Source: Shewanella oneidensis MR-1
GTDB lineage: Bacteria > Pseudomonadota > Gammaproteobacteria > Enterobacterales > Shewanellaceae
Assembly: GCF_000146165.2 (NCBI RefSeq)
Contig: NC_004347.2
Location: forward strand, 558,001 to 622,000
Direction of reading: 5' to 3'
DNA length: 64,000 nt
The position numbers and the translations under genes are program-made. The notes under the pieces were generated by a model. The model was not told where the DNA came from. It was given only the letters and a program-made list of their open reading frames with translations, and did no database searches. Position 1 is the first letter of the stretch, and the number at the start of each line of letters is the position of its first letter. Shown in pieces: positions 1-9,058 of this stretch.

Positions 1-1
1 A

Positions 2-319
2 CGGGTGCCACTGGCTAATGCTTCACTCACCGATTGCGTGTTCGAGCTGGAGCGCGCCGTTACTGAAGCGGAAGTGAATGCGCTACTAAAAACCGCCGCC
101 GAGGGCGAGCTTAAGGGCATTTTAGGCTATGAAGAGCGGCCGCTAGTGTCGGTGGATTACAAGACCGATCCGCGCTCAAGCATTGTCGATGCGCTATCGA
201 CCATGGTGATTAATGGCACTCAACTTAAACTTTATGTGTGGTACGACAATGAATGGGGATACGCCAATCGCACCGCTGAGCTCGCCCGTTTAGTCGGCCA
301 GCTTGATTTGCCGCGCTAG
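2..319 (+). CDS. glyceraldehyde-3-phosphate dehydrogenase, C-terminal part (ArsJ-linked)
   Basis: This is the C-terminal third of a type I glyceraldehyde-3-phosphate dehydrogenase, cut by the left edge of the window; the reading frame is open from base 2. The block [18 protein letters not shown] is the classic end of the GAPDH catalytic domain, preceded by the [20 protein letters not shown] stretch. The next gene, 9 bp downstream, encodes ArsJ, so this is most likely the arsenate-resistance GAPDH that makes 1-arseno-3-phosphoglycerate for ArsJ to export, rather than the glycolytic enzyme. The pairing is established for ars operons; the assignment here is inference from adjacency. The upstream part of the operon lies outside the window. 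Confidence 0.9.
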   Translation, partial: RVPLANASLTDCVFELERAVTEAEVNALLKTAAEGELKGILGYEERPLVSVDYKTDPRSSIVDALSTMVINGTQLKLYVWYDNEWGYANRTAELARLVGQLDLPR

Positions 320-328
320 GAAAGCTCA

Positions 329-1591
329 ATGTCTGCCGCCAAGCCCTTTGAACAACTGATGCAATTGCCCGCTGCCGTGCGGCAATATTTGCTGATCACC
401 TTCAATTACTGGAGTTTTACCTTAACCGATGGTGCGCTACGGATGTTGGTGGTGCTGCATTTTCATCAGCTTGGTTACAGTCCGCTGGCGATCGCTATGC
501 TGTTTCTGTTCTATGAGATTTTTGGCGTAGTGACTAATCTGCTTGGCGGCTATCTCGGTGCGCGTTTAGGGCTGAATCGCACCATGAACATGGGCCTTGG
601 GATGCAAGTGTTTGCCTTAGCCATGTTGTTAGTGCCGGCGGCGAGTTTACCCTTATGGCTCGCAGGTGTGCCTTGGGTCATGGCGGCGCAGGCTTTATCT
701 GGAGTTGCTAAAGATCTCAATAAGATGAGTGCCAAAAGCGCGATAAAACTGTTAGTGCCTAAGGGGGAGCAGGGCAAGCTTTACCAGTGGGTTGCCTTAT
801 TAACAGGTTCTAAAAATGCCCTTAAGGGGGCGGGATTTTTCCTCGGCGGTATGTTGCTCGCCTTATTCGGATTTGAGTTAGCGATTGCCATGATGGCGAG
901 CTTGCTCGGGCTAGTATGGTTACTCAGTGTGGTGATGCTGAAGAAGGATTTAGGTAAAGCCAAGAATCAACCCAAATTTACGGAGATTTTCTCTAAAAGT
1001 CGCAGTGTGAATATTCTCTCAGCGGCACGATTATTCCTATTTGCCGCTAGAGATGCGTGGTTTGTGGTAGCGCTGCCTGTGTATCTTGCTAGCAAATTTG
1101 CTTGGGACCATTGGGCGGTGGGGGGCTTTTTGGCTTTGTGGGTTATCGGCTATGGCATAGTACAAACTCTCGCGCCTAAGATCACAGGTAATCAACACCA
1201 AGGTTTAGGAGTCGGTGCTGCACCCGATGGCTGCAGCGCGTTAATTTGGGCGAGTATCTTGGCCTTTGTCCCCGCGCTGATTGCCTGTGCGATGCAGTTC
1301 AGTTTTTATCCTGAGGCGAGTTTGTTGTTGGGCTTAATGCTGTTTGGCGTGCTGTTTGCGGTGAACTCGTCGCTGCACAGTTATTTGATAGTGAGTTACG
1401 CCAGTGAAGATGCGGTATCGCTGGATGTGGGGTTCTATTACATGGCCAATGCTATGGGGCGTTTAGTCGGCACAGTGCTTTCTGGCTTAGTGTATCAAGC
1501 CTATGGTTTAGCGGCCTGTTTGTGGATTTCGAGCATTTTTATCGGCATCACAGCGGTGATTTCGATTAAATTACCTCGGCAAGTCGCGTGA
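329..1591 (+). CDS. arsJ: ArsJ, organoarsenical efflux MFS permease
   Basis: A 420-residue polytopic membrane protein of the major facilitator type, with about 11-12 hydrophobic segments. The opening (LLITFNYWSFTLTDGALRML) and the SGVAKDLNKMSAKSAIK segment are recognised as typical of ArsJ. ArsJ exports 1-arseno-3-phosphoglycerate, the unstable product made by the partner GAPDH from arsenate, so the pair gives arsenate resistance without reduction to arsenite. The ATG follows AGGAAAG by a few bases and lies 9 bp after the GAPDH stop, so the two genes are probably co-transcribed. A glycolytic-intermediate exporter of unknown specificity is the only serious alternative. Confidence 0.9.
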   Translation: MSAAKPFEQLMQLPAAVRQYLLITFNYWSFTLTDGALRMLVVLHFHQLGYSPLAIAMLFLFYEIFGVVTNLLGGYLGARLGLNRTMNMGLGMQVFALAMLLVPAASLPLWLAGVPWVMAAQALSGVAKDLNKMSAKSAIKLLVPKGEQGKLYQWVALLTGSKNALKGAGFFLGGMLLALFGFELAIAMMASLLGLVWLLSVVMLKKDLGKAKNQPKFTEIFSKSRSVNILSAARLFLFAARDAWFVVALPVYLASKFAWDHWAVGGFLALWVIGYGIVQTLAPKITGNQHQGLGVGAAPDGCSALIWASILAFVPALIACAMQFSFYPEASLLLGLMLFGVLFAVNSSLHSYLIVSYASEDAVSLDVGFYYMANAMGRLVGTVLSGLVYQAYGLAACLWISSIFIGITAVISIKLPRQVA

Positions 1592-1622
1592 TAAGGATTA
1601 ATGCAAATGCGGGCTAATTCAA

Positions 1623-2501
1623 ATGTGGCCTAAGGCTTTAATATATCGCTACAAGAGGCTAAGGTTACCGCTGGGATTAAGGTGCCTAGGGCGCAATATG
1701 GGTCTTAGTCTAAGTTTATTGCTTGGCATTGCCTTTCCGCTTTTTGCCGCACAAACGCAGCCCACGTTGATTCAGGCATTAAATCCCGCCGCAGATTGGA
1801 AAGACTCAGCCTATATTACCCAAGCATTTAGCGAAATAGCCCTTAAAAATGAATACGATAAAGATAAACACCGCGTGCGTAAGTGGCATATTCCTGTGCG
1901 AGTGTTTATTGAACATCAAGTGGGCGACAAGGCGCTGCATACTCAATTAGTGCAGATGCACTTGGCGCACTTAGCCGAGATTACGGGTCACGATATTCAA
2001 TTGGTGGATGTATTATCAGAGGCAAATCTGCACTTAGTGTTTACCCGGCAATCCCTGTGGGTCGATGACATCATGCGCTTAATGGGGCCAAATGCGGCGA
2101 AGAATGTCCACGGCTCAGTGTGTATGGCCAAGTTTGCCCTTAACGCTAACAGTGAAATCGATCGGGCTTGGGTGATTATTCCCGTTGATCAGGCAAAAAT
2201 GCACGGTAAGTTAGTGGCTTGTGTGGTGGAGGAGATCACCCAAGTGCTCGGGCTGCCCAATGATTCTGAAAAAGTATTCCCCTCCATTTTTAACGATAAA
2301 ACTCCCCAGGATTTACTCACAGGGCTCGATTATATTTTGCTGAAATTGCTCTACAGTACTGAAATTAAAGCCGGTATGACGACAACAGAAGTACAGCCCA
2401 TCATTCAAAAACAACTCATAAAATGGCAGCGTGATGGCACGCTGATTTATGCTGACAAAACCGTGCGCCAAGGTCAGCTATATGGGCTACTTGGCTATTG
2501 A
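1623..2501 (+). CDS. DUF2927 family secreted protein
   Basis: A protein of up to 292 residues with the DUF2927 signature: a late segment reading CVVEEITQVLGLPND, preceded by a conserved cysteine (SVCMAKF). Functions in this family are not established. A hydrophobic stretch ending in FPLFAAQT around residues 27-45 looks like a signal peptide, so the mature protein is probably periplasmic. The start is uncertain: the ATG at 1623 has a poor ribosome site but gives a basic n-region, while the ATG at 1698 follows an AGGG at good spacing. It starts 31 bp after arsJ on the same strand and may be read through from it, though no arsenic role is implied by the sequence. Confidence 0.75.
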   Translation: MWPKALIYRYKRLRLPLGLRCLGRNMGLSLSLLLGIAFPLFAAQTQPTLIQALNPAADWKDSAYITQAFSEIALKNEYDKDKHRVRKWHIPVRVFIEHQVGDKALHTQLVQMHLAHLAEITGHDIQLVDVLSEANLHLVFTRQSLWVDDIMRLMGPNAAKNVHGSVCMAKFALNANSEIDRAWVIIPVDQAKMHGKLVACVVEEITQVLGLPNDSEKVFPSIFNDKTPQDLLTGLDYILLKLLYSTEIKAGMTTTEVQPIIQKQLIKWQRDGTLIYADKTVRQGQLYGLLGY

Positions 2502-2510
2502 TCCCGATGG

Positions 2511-2600
2511 TTTTTCATCTAAAGTGAGTTTTACTCATTGTTTACTAATTATTCCTTTTTCTTTTAGGAATAAGGGCATAGTCTATCTTTAGATGAAAAA
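2511..2600 (+). promoter_or_regulatory. structured leader, apparent three-way junction
   Basis: A perfect 14-bp inverted repeat (TTTTTCATCTAAAG at 2511-2524 with its complement at 2587-2600) encloses two smaller hairpins, TGAGT/ACTCA at 2525-2537 and ATTCCT/AGGAAT at 2551-2571. The right arm ends 19 bp before the ATG of the metallo-beta-lactamase gene and just before its GGAGG ribosome site. It could be an RNA leader, an end-of-transcript structure for the DUF2927 gene, or a DNA cruciform. Seen directly in sequence; role unknown. Confidence 0.5.
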
Positions 2601-2618
2601 ATAGGCTGGAGGCAGATT

Positions 2619-4061
2619 ATGCAAATGACATTGCAGTTTTTAGGTGCAGCTCGGGAAGTCACTGGTTCTTGTCATTTAGTCACAGTGGCGGGGAAGCACC
2701 TGTTGCTCGATTGCGGCTTAATCCAAGGTGGTAAGGCGGATGAATTACGTAATCACGAACCTTTCGTCTTTGATCCGCAAACCATTGTCGCCGTTGTGCT
2801 AAGCCATGCCCATATCGACCATTCAGGGCGTTTACCGCTCTTGGTCAAAGCGGGTTTTGATGGACCCATCTATACCCATAAAGCCACTGCAGAGCTGTGT
2901 GCCATCATGCTGAAAGATGCGGCCATGCTGCAGGTGCGCGATACCGAAAGGACCAATAAAAAGCGCGCTAAACATGATCTTGCCCCCCTAGAGCCACTTT
3001 TCACCGTTGAAGATGCCGAACAGGCCATCAGCCAGTTTGTTTCGCTGGAATATGGCCAAGTAACTCGGGTTATCCCCCATGTGGATATTTGCCTCTCAGA
3101 TGCGGGGCATATTTTAGGCTCTGCCTTAGTCGAGCTGTGGTTAGGCGAAGGTAAGTCCCAGAAGAAAATCGTTTTCAGTGGTGATCTTGGCCGGGCGGGC
3201 ATGCCCATTTTGCAAAATCCTACCTTAGTGGATACGGCGGATTTAGTGTTAATGGAAAGCACCTACGGCAACCGTTTTCACCGCAGTTGGACCGATACCC
3301 TTGCCGAGTTAAAGGACATTTTTGCTAAGACAGTCAACGAGAGCCAAGGTAATATCTTGCTACCGGCTTTCTCGGTTGGGCGGGCACAGGAACTTTTATA
3401 TCTATTTCATTTATATGCTAAAGAATGGGATCTTGGTCGCTGGAAAATCTGTCTAGATAGCCCTATGGCGATTGAGGCAACCCGTGTCTATGTTAATAAT
3501 TATCCGTTAATGGATGAGGACTTTAAGCGCTTTACCCGCCAGCATCCGGGGCAACACCCATTACTGTCGAATGTGGAGTTTATTCAAACCACGGAAGAAT
3601 CTATCGCCCTCAACGAGGTGCATAAAGGGTTGATTATTATTGCTGGTAGCGGCATGTGTAACGGCGGTCGTATTCGCAGCCACCTCGAACATAATCTGTG
3701 GCGATCTGAATGTGATGTGATTATCTGTGGTTTCCAAGCACTCGGCACGCCCGGCCGCGCCTTAGTTGATGGTGCCAAGGAGCTTACTATCCATGGCAAT
3801 AGCGTCAACGTTGCTGCTAAGTTGCATACTGTGGGGGGCTTATCTGCCCATGCGGACCAGGCAGAGTTGTTACGTTGGTATCGCCATTTTGAAGAGCAGC
3901 CCCCTTTGGTGCTGGTTCATGGGGAGCCCGAAGCCCAGCAGGGATTAGTGGCGGTCATGAATCAAGATCCTAAAACTAAACCTAAAGCGCTCGCCATCGC
4001 CACCCGTGGCGACATGTTGGATTTAACCGCTTTACCCAAACTGGTATGGGTGACGGCTTAA
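2619..4061 (+). CDS. beta-CASP metallo-beta-lactamase RNase-like protein
   Basis: A 480-residue MBL-fold protein of the RNA-specificity (beta-CASP, YsgA/CPSF73-like) group. The zinc motif HAHIDH is at residues 63-68, further ligands are in the SDAGHILGS and FSGDLG segments, and the beta-CASP part contains LPAFSVGRAQELLYL, IIIAGSGMCNGGR and a final GLSAHADQAELLRW. Family members are endo- or exoribonucleases in the cytoplasm. The strong GGAGG ribosome site 8 bases upstream fixes the ATG at 2619. It lies behind a structured leader, which would suit autoregulation by an RNase, but this is speculation. The gene ends just before a hairpin shared with the opposite-strand neighbour. Confidence 0.85.
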   Translation: MQMTLQFLGAAREVTGSCHLVTVAGKHLLLDCGLIQGGKADELRNHEPFVFDPQTIVAVVLSHAHIDHSGRLPLLVKAGFDGPIYTHKATAELCAIMLKDAAMLQVRDTERTNKKRAKHDLAPLEPLFTVEDAEQAISQFVSLEYGQVTRVIPHVDICLSDAGHILGSALVELWLGEGKSQKKIVFSGDLGRAGMPILQNPTLVDTADLVLMESTYGNRFHRSWTDTLAELKDIFAKTVNESQGNILLPAFSVGRAQELLYLFHLYAKEWDLGRWKICLDSPMAIEATRVYVNNYPLMDEDFKRFTRQHPGQHPLLSNVEFIQTTEESIALNEVHKGLIIIAGSGMCNGGRIRSHLEHNLWRSECDVIICGFQALGTPGRALVDGAKELTIHGNSVNVAAKLHTVGGLSAHADQAELLRWYRHFEEQPPLVLVHGEPEAQQGLVAVMNQDPKTKPKALAIATRGDMLDLTALPKLVWVTA

Positions 4062-4067
4062 GCGCTC

Positions 4068-4093
4068 GCCCACAGCCTAAAGGGGCTGTGGGC
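4068..4093. terminator. hairpin between convergent genes
   Basis: A 10-bp perfect stem GCCCACAGCC/GGCTGTGGGC with a 6-base loop sits between the convergent MBL gene and the QEGLA gene. There is no clear T-run on either side, so termination strength is uncertain. Confidence 0.55.
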
Positions 4094-4104
4094 AAATTGC
4101 AGGG

Positions 4105-5460
4105 TTAGTCAGAGTTATTATCAAATTCAGTATCGTCTAGTAACTCGAGACTCGGGTCGATACTGGGCACATCTTTAAATAAGCGGGTGAAGTGGCGTTG
4201 CACCCCTTTCAAATCAATACCTGCGAGTCCTGAGGCGAAACCAAACCAAGCATATAGGCCACTAAAGTTGTCGAACATAGGCGGTAAATACTTAGGTGGC
4301 GTGAGTATTCCTTCTTGGCAGGCTTGATAGAGAACGGGAATATCCTCAATGGCGAGTTTGCCTAAAAACAACATGGGGATCAGCTCGGGTAAGCCCGATG
4401 TAATAGCACTGCGGATAAAGTTGATATTTTCGACATAACCTCGAACATAAGAAATATCTTTGGTAAAAAAGCTGCCGCCTTCGACCATGCCACCGCGAAA
4501 TACCCTTTGGGTTACTCGATAACTATCTTTGGCGCTCAGGTTTAACTCTCTAAAATAATTAAAAACTTCGATAAAATCGGCGCCATTTTCTGCCATATCT
4601 ACAGCCGCAACACGATCGCTAATGCGGCGGGCTCGGCCAGGGTTTGAGCTCAGAGTGAGCATTTCGAGTAAGACGGCAAGGCCTTCTTGTGTTGCTGCTA
4701 CGCGGGGAGAACCAACACTGAGCCAAGTGGCATGGGGCTGAGCTCGGCCATTCAGGGTGGTACCGACATGCACCCATCCTTCATGGACTTCGTACACATT
4801 AAGATCAGACTCGCTGAACATCGCTTTGCTGTTGAGTTTAACCGTATCACCGCCCACCGCGGCATCGGATACAATACCGTCACTCAAACGCACCCGCATA
4901 TCATCACTATGGAAGTATTTTTCGAGTCGCTGGCTGAGCACATTCACAGCTTCTGGGGCGCTAATGATTTTAGGGTGATGCTTATTCATATGCCGAGCAG
5001 CAGGCAGCGAAAAAATATAACTAAGCCTATCGCCCAGTTGCCGCAGGGTGTGGCGATCACCGTGTAACCTGTGGCTAGCGCTGCCATAGAGTTCTTGGCT
5101 AAGTTTACCAAAAGTTGGGGTTCCCCTATGACCCAGCATATCGACAACAAGACGATATTGGTCAACGTTGGCGACTAACAGCTTACCCAACTTGTCTTTT
5201 TTGCCCAAACGGCGGTGGATATCATTCTTAAGAGAAAGTAATTCGGCTTGTGTTTTTGCCGGATCGAAGGGTAAGGCAATGTTTTGATAAAAGTCTTGTT
5301 TAATTGCAGGGAGAACAGTGCCTTTACTGGAAAGAAAACGCTCTTCCATTTCCCGTGGCCATTTGATGGCATCCAAAATCTTAATCGGGGTTTGAATGCG
5401 GATCAGCTCATCGGAAAAGCGGCGTAAATCTTCTTGGTATTGGGCTAACGACTCTGACAT
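4105..5460 (-). CDS. QEGLA-motif (DUF1704) metallopeptidase-like protein
   Basis: A 451-residue protein of the flavohemoglobin expression-modulating QEGLA family (DUF1704). The motif HEGWVH at residues 226-231 and QEGLA at 258-262 are both present and resemble a zinc peptidase centre; eukaryotic relatives of this fold are tyrosine carboxypeptidases acting on tubulin. There is no signal peptide, so it should be cytoplasmic. The bacterial substrate is not known to me. Many family members sit next to an ATP-grasp or glutamate-cysteine ligase-like gene, but none is adjacent here. The gene stands alone, with 516 bp of gene-free sequence upstream. Confidence 0.8.
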   Translation of the reverse strand: MSESLAQYQEDLRRFSDELIRIQTPIKILDAIKWPREMEERFLSSKGTVLPAIKQDFYQNIALPFDPAKTQAELLSLKNDIHRRLGKKDKLGKLLVANVDQYRLVVDMLGHRGTPTFGKLSQELYGSASHRLHGDRHTLRQLGDRLSYIFSLPAARHMNKHHPKIISAPEAVNVLSQRLEKYFHSDDMRVRLSDGIVSDAAVGGDTVKLNSKAMFSESDLNVYEVHEGWVHVGTTLNGRAQPHATWLSVGSPRVAATQEGLAVLLEMLTLSSNPGRARRISDRVAAVDMAENGADFIEVFNYFRELNLSAKDSYRVTQRVFRGGMVEGGSFFTKDISYVRGYVENINFIRSAITSGLPELIPMLFLGKLAIEDIPVLYQACQEGILTPPKYLPPMFDNFSGLYAWFGFASGLAGIDLKGVQRHFTRLFKDVPSIDPSLELLDDTEFDNNSD

Positions 5461-5976
5461 TCCCGAAATCCTATTGCTACTTGGGCGATAAAAATTAGTT
5501 TAATCATAGCCGTAAAGCGATTGTATTTATAGGTTTCTTCCTTTAACAATGTAATATTGCCGATTAAACCCCTTCTCCGCTATCGATTAAATGAATTATT
5601 TTGGTGTGTACGGGTTAATTTGGCGCGAGAAAAGTGTAGGTTTACACTGTAACTCACTGTTAAATATTGATTTATTACAATGACTTAAATGCTGCTTTGC
5701 TTATCTTGGTTATTCTATGAAGTTTGTGGGAGGAAGTGATGCCAGCAATGCGCTATTTGAGCGTGATAGATCACTATCATGAATAGAATGTCACAGTGCT
5801 TAAGCTGATGGAGTCGAGTTTAACGATTACGGATAAAAGTTCAGACGTTTAAAAGTGGTAAAAGTAGGTTTGAAAATCACAGTCAATTGTCTCACCCAGC
5901 CCAAATGAGCTGGGTGAAGGTTTTAGTTAACTGCGGTGAGTCTTAAACGACTTCACACCTTATGGGAACGGTAAGC
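5461..5976. other. intergenic region, no gene seen
   Basis: About 516 bp, AT-rich, lie between two minus-strand genes and should hold the promoter of the QEGLA gene. Apart from the hairpin at 5892-5917, I see an AGTGT/ACACT dyad near 5634 and a GTGAT/ATCAC dyad near 5763. A 15-codon ORF with a good GGGAGGA ribosome site begins at 5739, too short to call. No RNA family was recognised. Confidence 0.5.
5892..5917. terminator. hairpin terminator downstream of the small PA3496-like gene
   Basis: The 9-bp stem TCACCCAGC/GCTGGGTGA has an 8-base loop. It lies about 60 bp beyond the stop codon of the minus-strand gene at 5977-6153. Tails are weak on both strands. Confidence 0.5.
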
Positions 5977-6153
5977 TTAGAATAAGTCGTCATCTCCTAA
6001 TGCACGTCGTAATTCGGCGCGTTCGAGGTAATCTTCCAAGCGTTTCTTTATCTCACGCTTATGTTGCATTGCCTCTGCCGCTTTGCTGTTTCTGGGGGTG
6101 GTCATCGCCTCAATTTCAGTATCGTTGGGCACGACTTCAGTAATATGAGCCAT
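5977..6153 (-). CDS. PA3496-family small protein
   Basis: A 58-residue ORF beginning MAHITEVVPNDTEIEAM and ending in EDYLERAELRRALGDDDLF. The basic helix followed by an EDYLE-x(3)-LR-x-ALGDD tail matches what I remember of the PA3496 family, annotated elsewhere as putative envelope integrity proteins. There is no signal peptide or membrane segment. The sequence GAGGAATTCGTT lies just upstream of the ATG and supplies a plausible ribosome site. It is easy to miss because it is below usual length cut-offs. Family identity is from memory of the C-terminal motif; function is unestablished. Confidence 0.65.
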   Translation of the reverse strand: MAHITEVVPNDTEIEAMTTPRNSKAAEAMQHKREIKKRLEDYLERAELRRALGDDDLF

Positions 6154-6464
6154 AACGAATTCCTCATGTTGTTCCTAACGCCTTTCTATCTAAAAAGAGT
6201 GTGGCAGAAAAGCAAAAAATTTTTTGTATAAACGCAAAATTTTCTTCCCATGCGGCAATATGCGACTCCTATGGTATCGCCCGATTAACGAGGGGACTCG
6301 AGGCTACTTCAGCTTTTGCTGAATTTTGTGATTTAGCGCATAACGCTTTCTTTTTGTGTTTAAGTTAACTCTTGCTTAAATAGTCGGATAAACTTGAATT
6401 TGCCCAAAAATCGAACAACACTTGGGTGAGACAACACAAATGTAACTGTGCTAGGGAAGCCAAT
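6154..6464. other. divergent intergenic region
   Basis: About 311 bp separate the small minus-strand gene from the histidine-kinase operon and should contain both promoters. A TTCAGC/GCTGAA hairpin followed by TTTT lies at 6308-6327, oriented toward the kinase operon. No gene or known RNA was recognised. Confidence 0.5.
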
Positions 6465-8618
6465 ATGGACACGGATCGTTTTCCCGAATCTTTCGGCCCT
6501 CCAAAAAGTTTTTTTATCAGTGTGGTTCGTTCAAGTTGGCTAATGTTAGTTGCTGCGCTCACATTTATGGGCATTTCTTGGTTTGTTCTTCAAGAATATC
6601 TTCGGGAACGGGGCGAAGAACGATTTAACAACAATGTTCAGGAGTTGTCTGAGGCCGTTAGCCGCAGAATGACAGCTTATGAGCAGGTTTTACGTGGTGG
6701 GGTGGGGCTCTTTTTATCTTCTCGCGGCGTGACTCGAAGTGAATGGCAAACTTATGTCGCTAATGCGCGGTTATCTGATTATTACCCGGGAATTCAAGGC
6801 TTAGGTTTTGCTGAGCTTGTTACGCCTGCCACCTTGGATGAGTTTACGCAGCAAGTCCAACAGGAGGGGTTTAGTGATTTTCGTATCACCCCTATAGGAG
6901 ATAGAGAGCTTTATTGTGTCATCAAATACTTAGAACCATTTGACTGGCGAAATCAGCGGGCATTTGGTTTTGATATGTGCTCCGAAGCGACTCGTCGTTC
7001 CGCTATTTTAAAAGCCATTACTTCGGGATTGCCCAAGGTCTCAGGCAAAGTCACATTGGTGCAGGAAACGCCCGAGAATACTCAGGCTGGCGTGTTAATG
7101 TACGTCCCTTTATATCGTGGTCAGCCCATGACTGAAGTAGAACGCATGCAACAGGCGATAGGCGTTGTTTATGCGCTTTTTAGAATGAATGACCTAATGC
7201 AAGGCATTATGGGAAAGCGTTTTTCCGGTATTAAACTGGCCATTTATGATGGTTCAGAGGCAAATCGTACCCATCTCATGTTTAGCTCAGATCCAAAACT
7301 CCCTTCTTCTAAGGATGTTTTTTATCAATCGCAATTAGAAACCATGGAAGGGCAAGTTTGGCGAATCGATGTTTCTTCCGAATCACGGTTTATTTCGAGA
7401 GCTGAACAAACGCGGAGTGTTTGGCTGCAAGTGATTGGTTGTGCCTTTATTCTTGCCTTATTTTACGCCGTTATCAGTATGGCTCGTAATCGATATCAAG
7501 AGTCGATGTTGACGGCCGAATTGATTGCCAATGAAAAACGCTTTCGTCTAATCATTGAGGCATCTCCCAGCGCGCTATTTATGGTGGATAAAACTGGAGT
7601 GATTACCTTGGTCAATACCCAGGGGGAGCGTCTTTTTGGTTATACAAGGGAAGAGTTACTGGGGCGCTCAATTAATATGTTGTTACCTGAAACGCTCAGG
7701 GAAATTCATCAACAACATCTTTCTCATTATTTGGTTCATCCCATCGCGAAGAATATGTCGATGCGTGATGATCTCCTCGGCTGCTGTAAAGATGGCACAC
7801 CTTTAGCGGTTGAAGTCGGATTAACGCCTGTCCACTTTAGTAATGGGATCTATATTTTAACGACGATCAACAATATCTCTGAACGTAAACGGATTGAAGC
7901 GCAGCGTATAGAGCATATGGCTGAGTTGGAGCGCATTAATCAAGAGCTAGATAGATTTGCTTATATTGCCTCCCATGATTTGAAGTCTCCTCTAAGGGGG
8001 ATTGAGCAGTTAACCACTTGGTTAAGTGAGGATCTTGTCGATAACACTAATGAAAACGTTCAAAAATACTTAGGACTCATTCAAAACCGTATTCAGAGAA
8101 TGGTGCGATTACTCGACGGTTTGCTGACATTTTCCCGTATTGGGCGAGTTGATAATGAAATGGTTGAAGTCGACAGCCGACAACTTGTTGAAGATATGTT
8201 TGCTTTGGTGGCTCCACCGCAAGGATTTGAATTAGTACTCGAAGGTGATTTTCCGCATTTTAAAACCGTTAAAACCTTACTAGAGCTGGTGGTTCGGAAT
8301 TTAATCAGCAATGCGATTAAACACCATGATAGAGGTTTTGGCGTGCTAAAGGTGTTATGTGAAACTAAAAATACCTATTACTGGTTTAGTGTTGTTGATG
8401 ACGGTCCCGGCATTTCCAGTGAGTTTCAGCTAAAAGTGTTCGAAATGTTTCAAACGCTAAGACCACGAGATGAGGTGGAAGGAAGTGGGTTAGGGCTATC
8501 GCTTGTTAAAAAGACGGTTGATAGTCTTGGCGGCAAAATTCAACTCGAATCAGTGGGCCGAGGTTGTTGTTTTAGGTTTAGCTGGCCTATTCACATAGTC
8601 AACAAGGAGGGGATATGA
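6465..8618 (+). CDS. CHASE-PAS sensor histidine kinase
   Basis: A membrane histidine kinase of about 717 residues. One hydrophobic segment near residues 23-42 and a second near 319-339 flank a periplasmic CHASE sensor domain. A PAS domain follows (about 362-477), then HisKA with the phosphoacceptor in ASHDLKSPLRG (a phytochrome-like H-box) and an HATPase with the N-box NAIKHHD, DDGPGI and GSGLGLSLVKK. The ATG at 6465 is chosen because AGGGA lies 7 bases upstream; an in-frame GTG at 6426 adds 13 residues without support. It overlaps the next gene by 4 bp and starts a kinase, receiver, GGDEF-EAL operon. CHASE ligand unknown. Confidence 0.88.
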   Translation: MDTDRFPESFGPPKSFFISVVRSSWLMLVAALTFMGISWFVLQEYLRERGEERFNNNVQELSEAVSRRMTAYEQVLRGGVGLFLSSRGVTRSEWQTYVANARLSDYYPGIQGLGFAELVTPATLDEFTQQVQQEGFSDFRITPIGDRELYCVIKYLEPFDWRNQRAFGFDMCSEATRRSAILKAITSGLPKVSGKVTLVQETPENTQAGVLMYVPLYRGQPMTEVERMQQAIGVVYALFRMNDLMQGIMGKRFSGIKLAIYDGSEANRTHLMFSSDPKLPSSKDVFYQSQLETMEGQVWRIDVSSESRFISRAEQTRSVWLQVIGCAFILALFYAVISMARNRYQESMLTAELIANEKRFRLIIEASPSALFMVDKTGVITLVNTQGERLFGYTREELLGRSINMLLPETLREIHQQHLSHYLVHPIAKNMSMRDDLLGCCKDGTPLAVEVGLTPVHFSNGIYILTTINNISERKRIEAQRIEHMAELERINQELDRFAYIASHDLKSPLRGIEQLTTWLSEDLVDNTNENVQKYLGLIQNRIQRMVRLLDGLLTFSRIGRVDNEMVEVDSRQLVEDMFALVAPPQGFELVLEGDFPHFKTVKTLLELVVRNLISNAIKHHDRGFGVLKVLCETKNTYYWFSVVDDGPGISSEFQLKVFEMFQTLRPRDEVEGSGLGLSLVKKTVDSLGGKIQLESVGRGCCFRFSWPIHIVNKEGI

Positions 8619-9049
8619 GCAATAGTAATCACTATAAACCCGTTACCATTCTGTTGGTTGATGACGACGACGTGGATTATATAGCTGTACAGAGGGCGAT
8701 GAAGCGATTGCGGCTGCTAAACCCTTTGGTGCGCGCGCGGGATGGGCTGGAAGCGCTAACAATTCTCACCAATACGGACGCCATAAAAGGCGCTTATTTG
8801 ATCTTGCTTGATCTCAATATGCCGAGAATGAACGGTTTTGAATTTCTTGAGCATATTCGTTCCGATCCCATTTTGTCCTCTTCAGTGGTGTTTATGCTGA
8901 CCACTTCCTGTACTGATGAAGATCGAATGAAAGCCTACAGCCATCATGTCGCTGGCTATATGGTGAAAACGGATATCAAATATGGTTTCCATAATATTTT
9001 TAATATGTTGGAAGGCTACTGGCGCATCGTTGAATTGCCAAGTGTATAG
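8615..9049 (+). CDS. single-domain response regulator (Rcp1-like)
   Basis: A 144-residue stand-alone receiver domain. The acidic cluster VDDDDVD, the phosphoacceptor in ILLDLNMPRMNG, the LTTS threonine/serine and the VKT lysine are all present. It resembles the Rcp/CheY-like receivers that pair with phytochrome-type kinases. The ATG overlaps the stop of the upstream kinase (ATGA), with an AAGGAGGGG ribosome site, so it is translationally coupled and very likely the direct phosphate acceptor. It has no output domain, so it may relay to the next protein or act by protein binding. Confidence 0.9.
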   Translation: MSNSNHYKPVTILLVDDDDVDYIAVQRAMKRLRLLNPLVRARDGLEALTILTNTDAIKGAYLILLDLNMPRMNGFEFLEHIRSDPILSSSVVFMLTTSCTDEDRMKAYSHHVAGYMVKTDIKYGFHNIFNMLEGYWRIVELPSV

Positions 9050-9058
9050 GGTGTGTAT

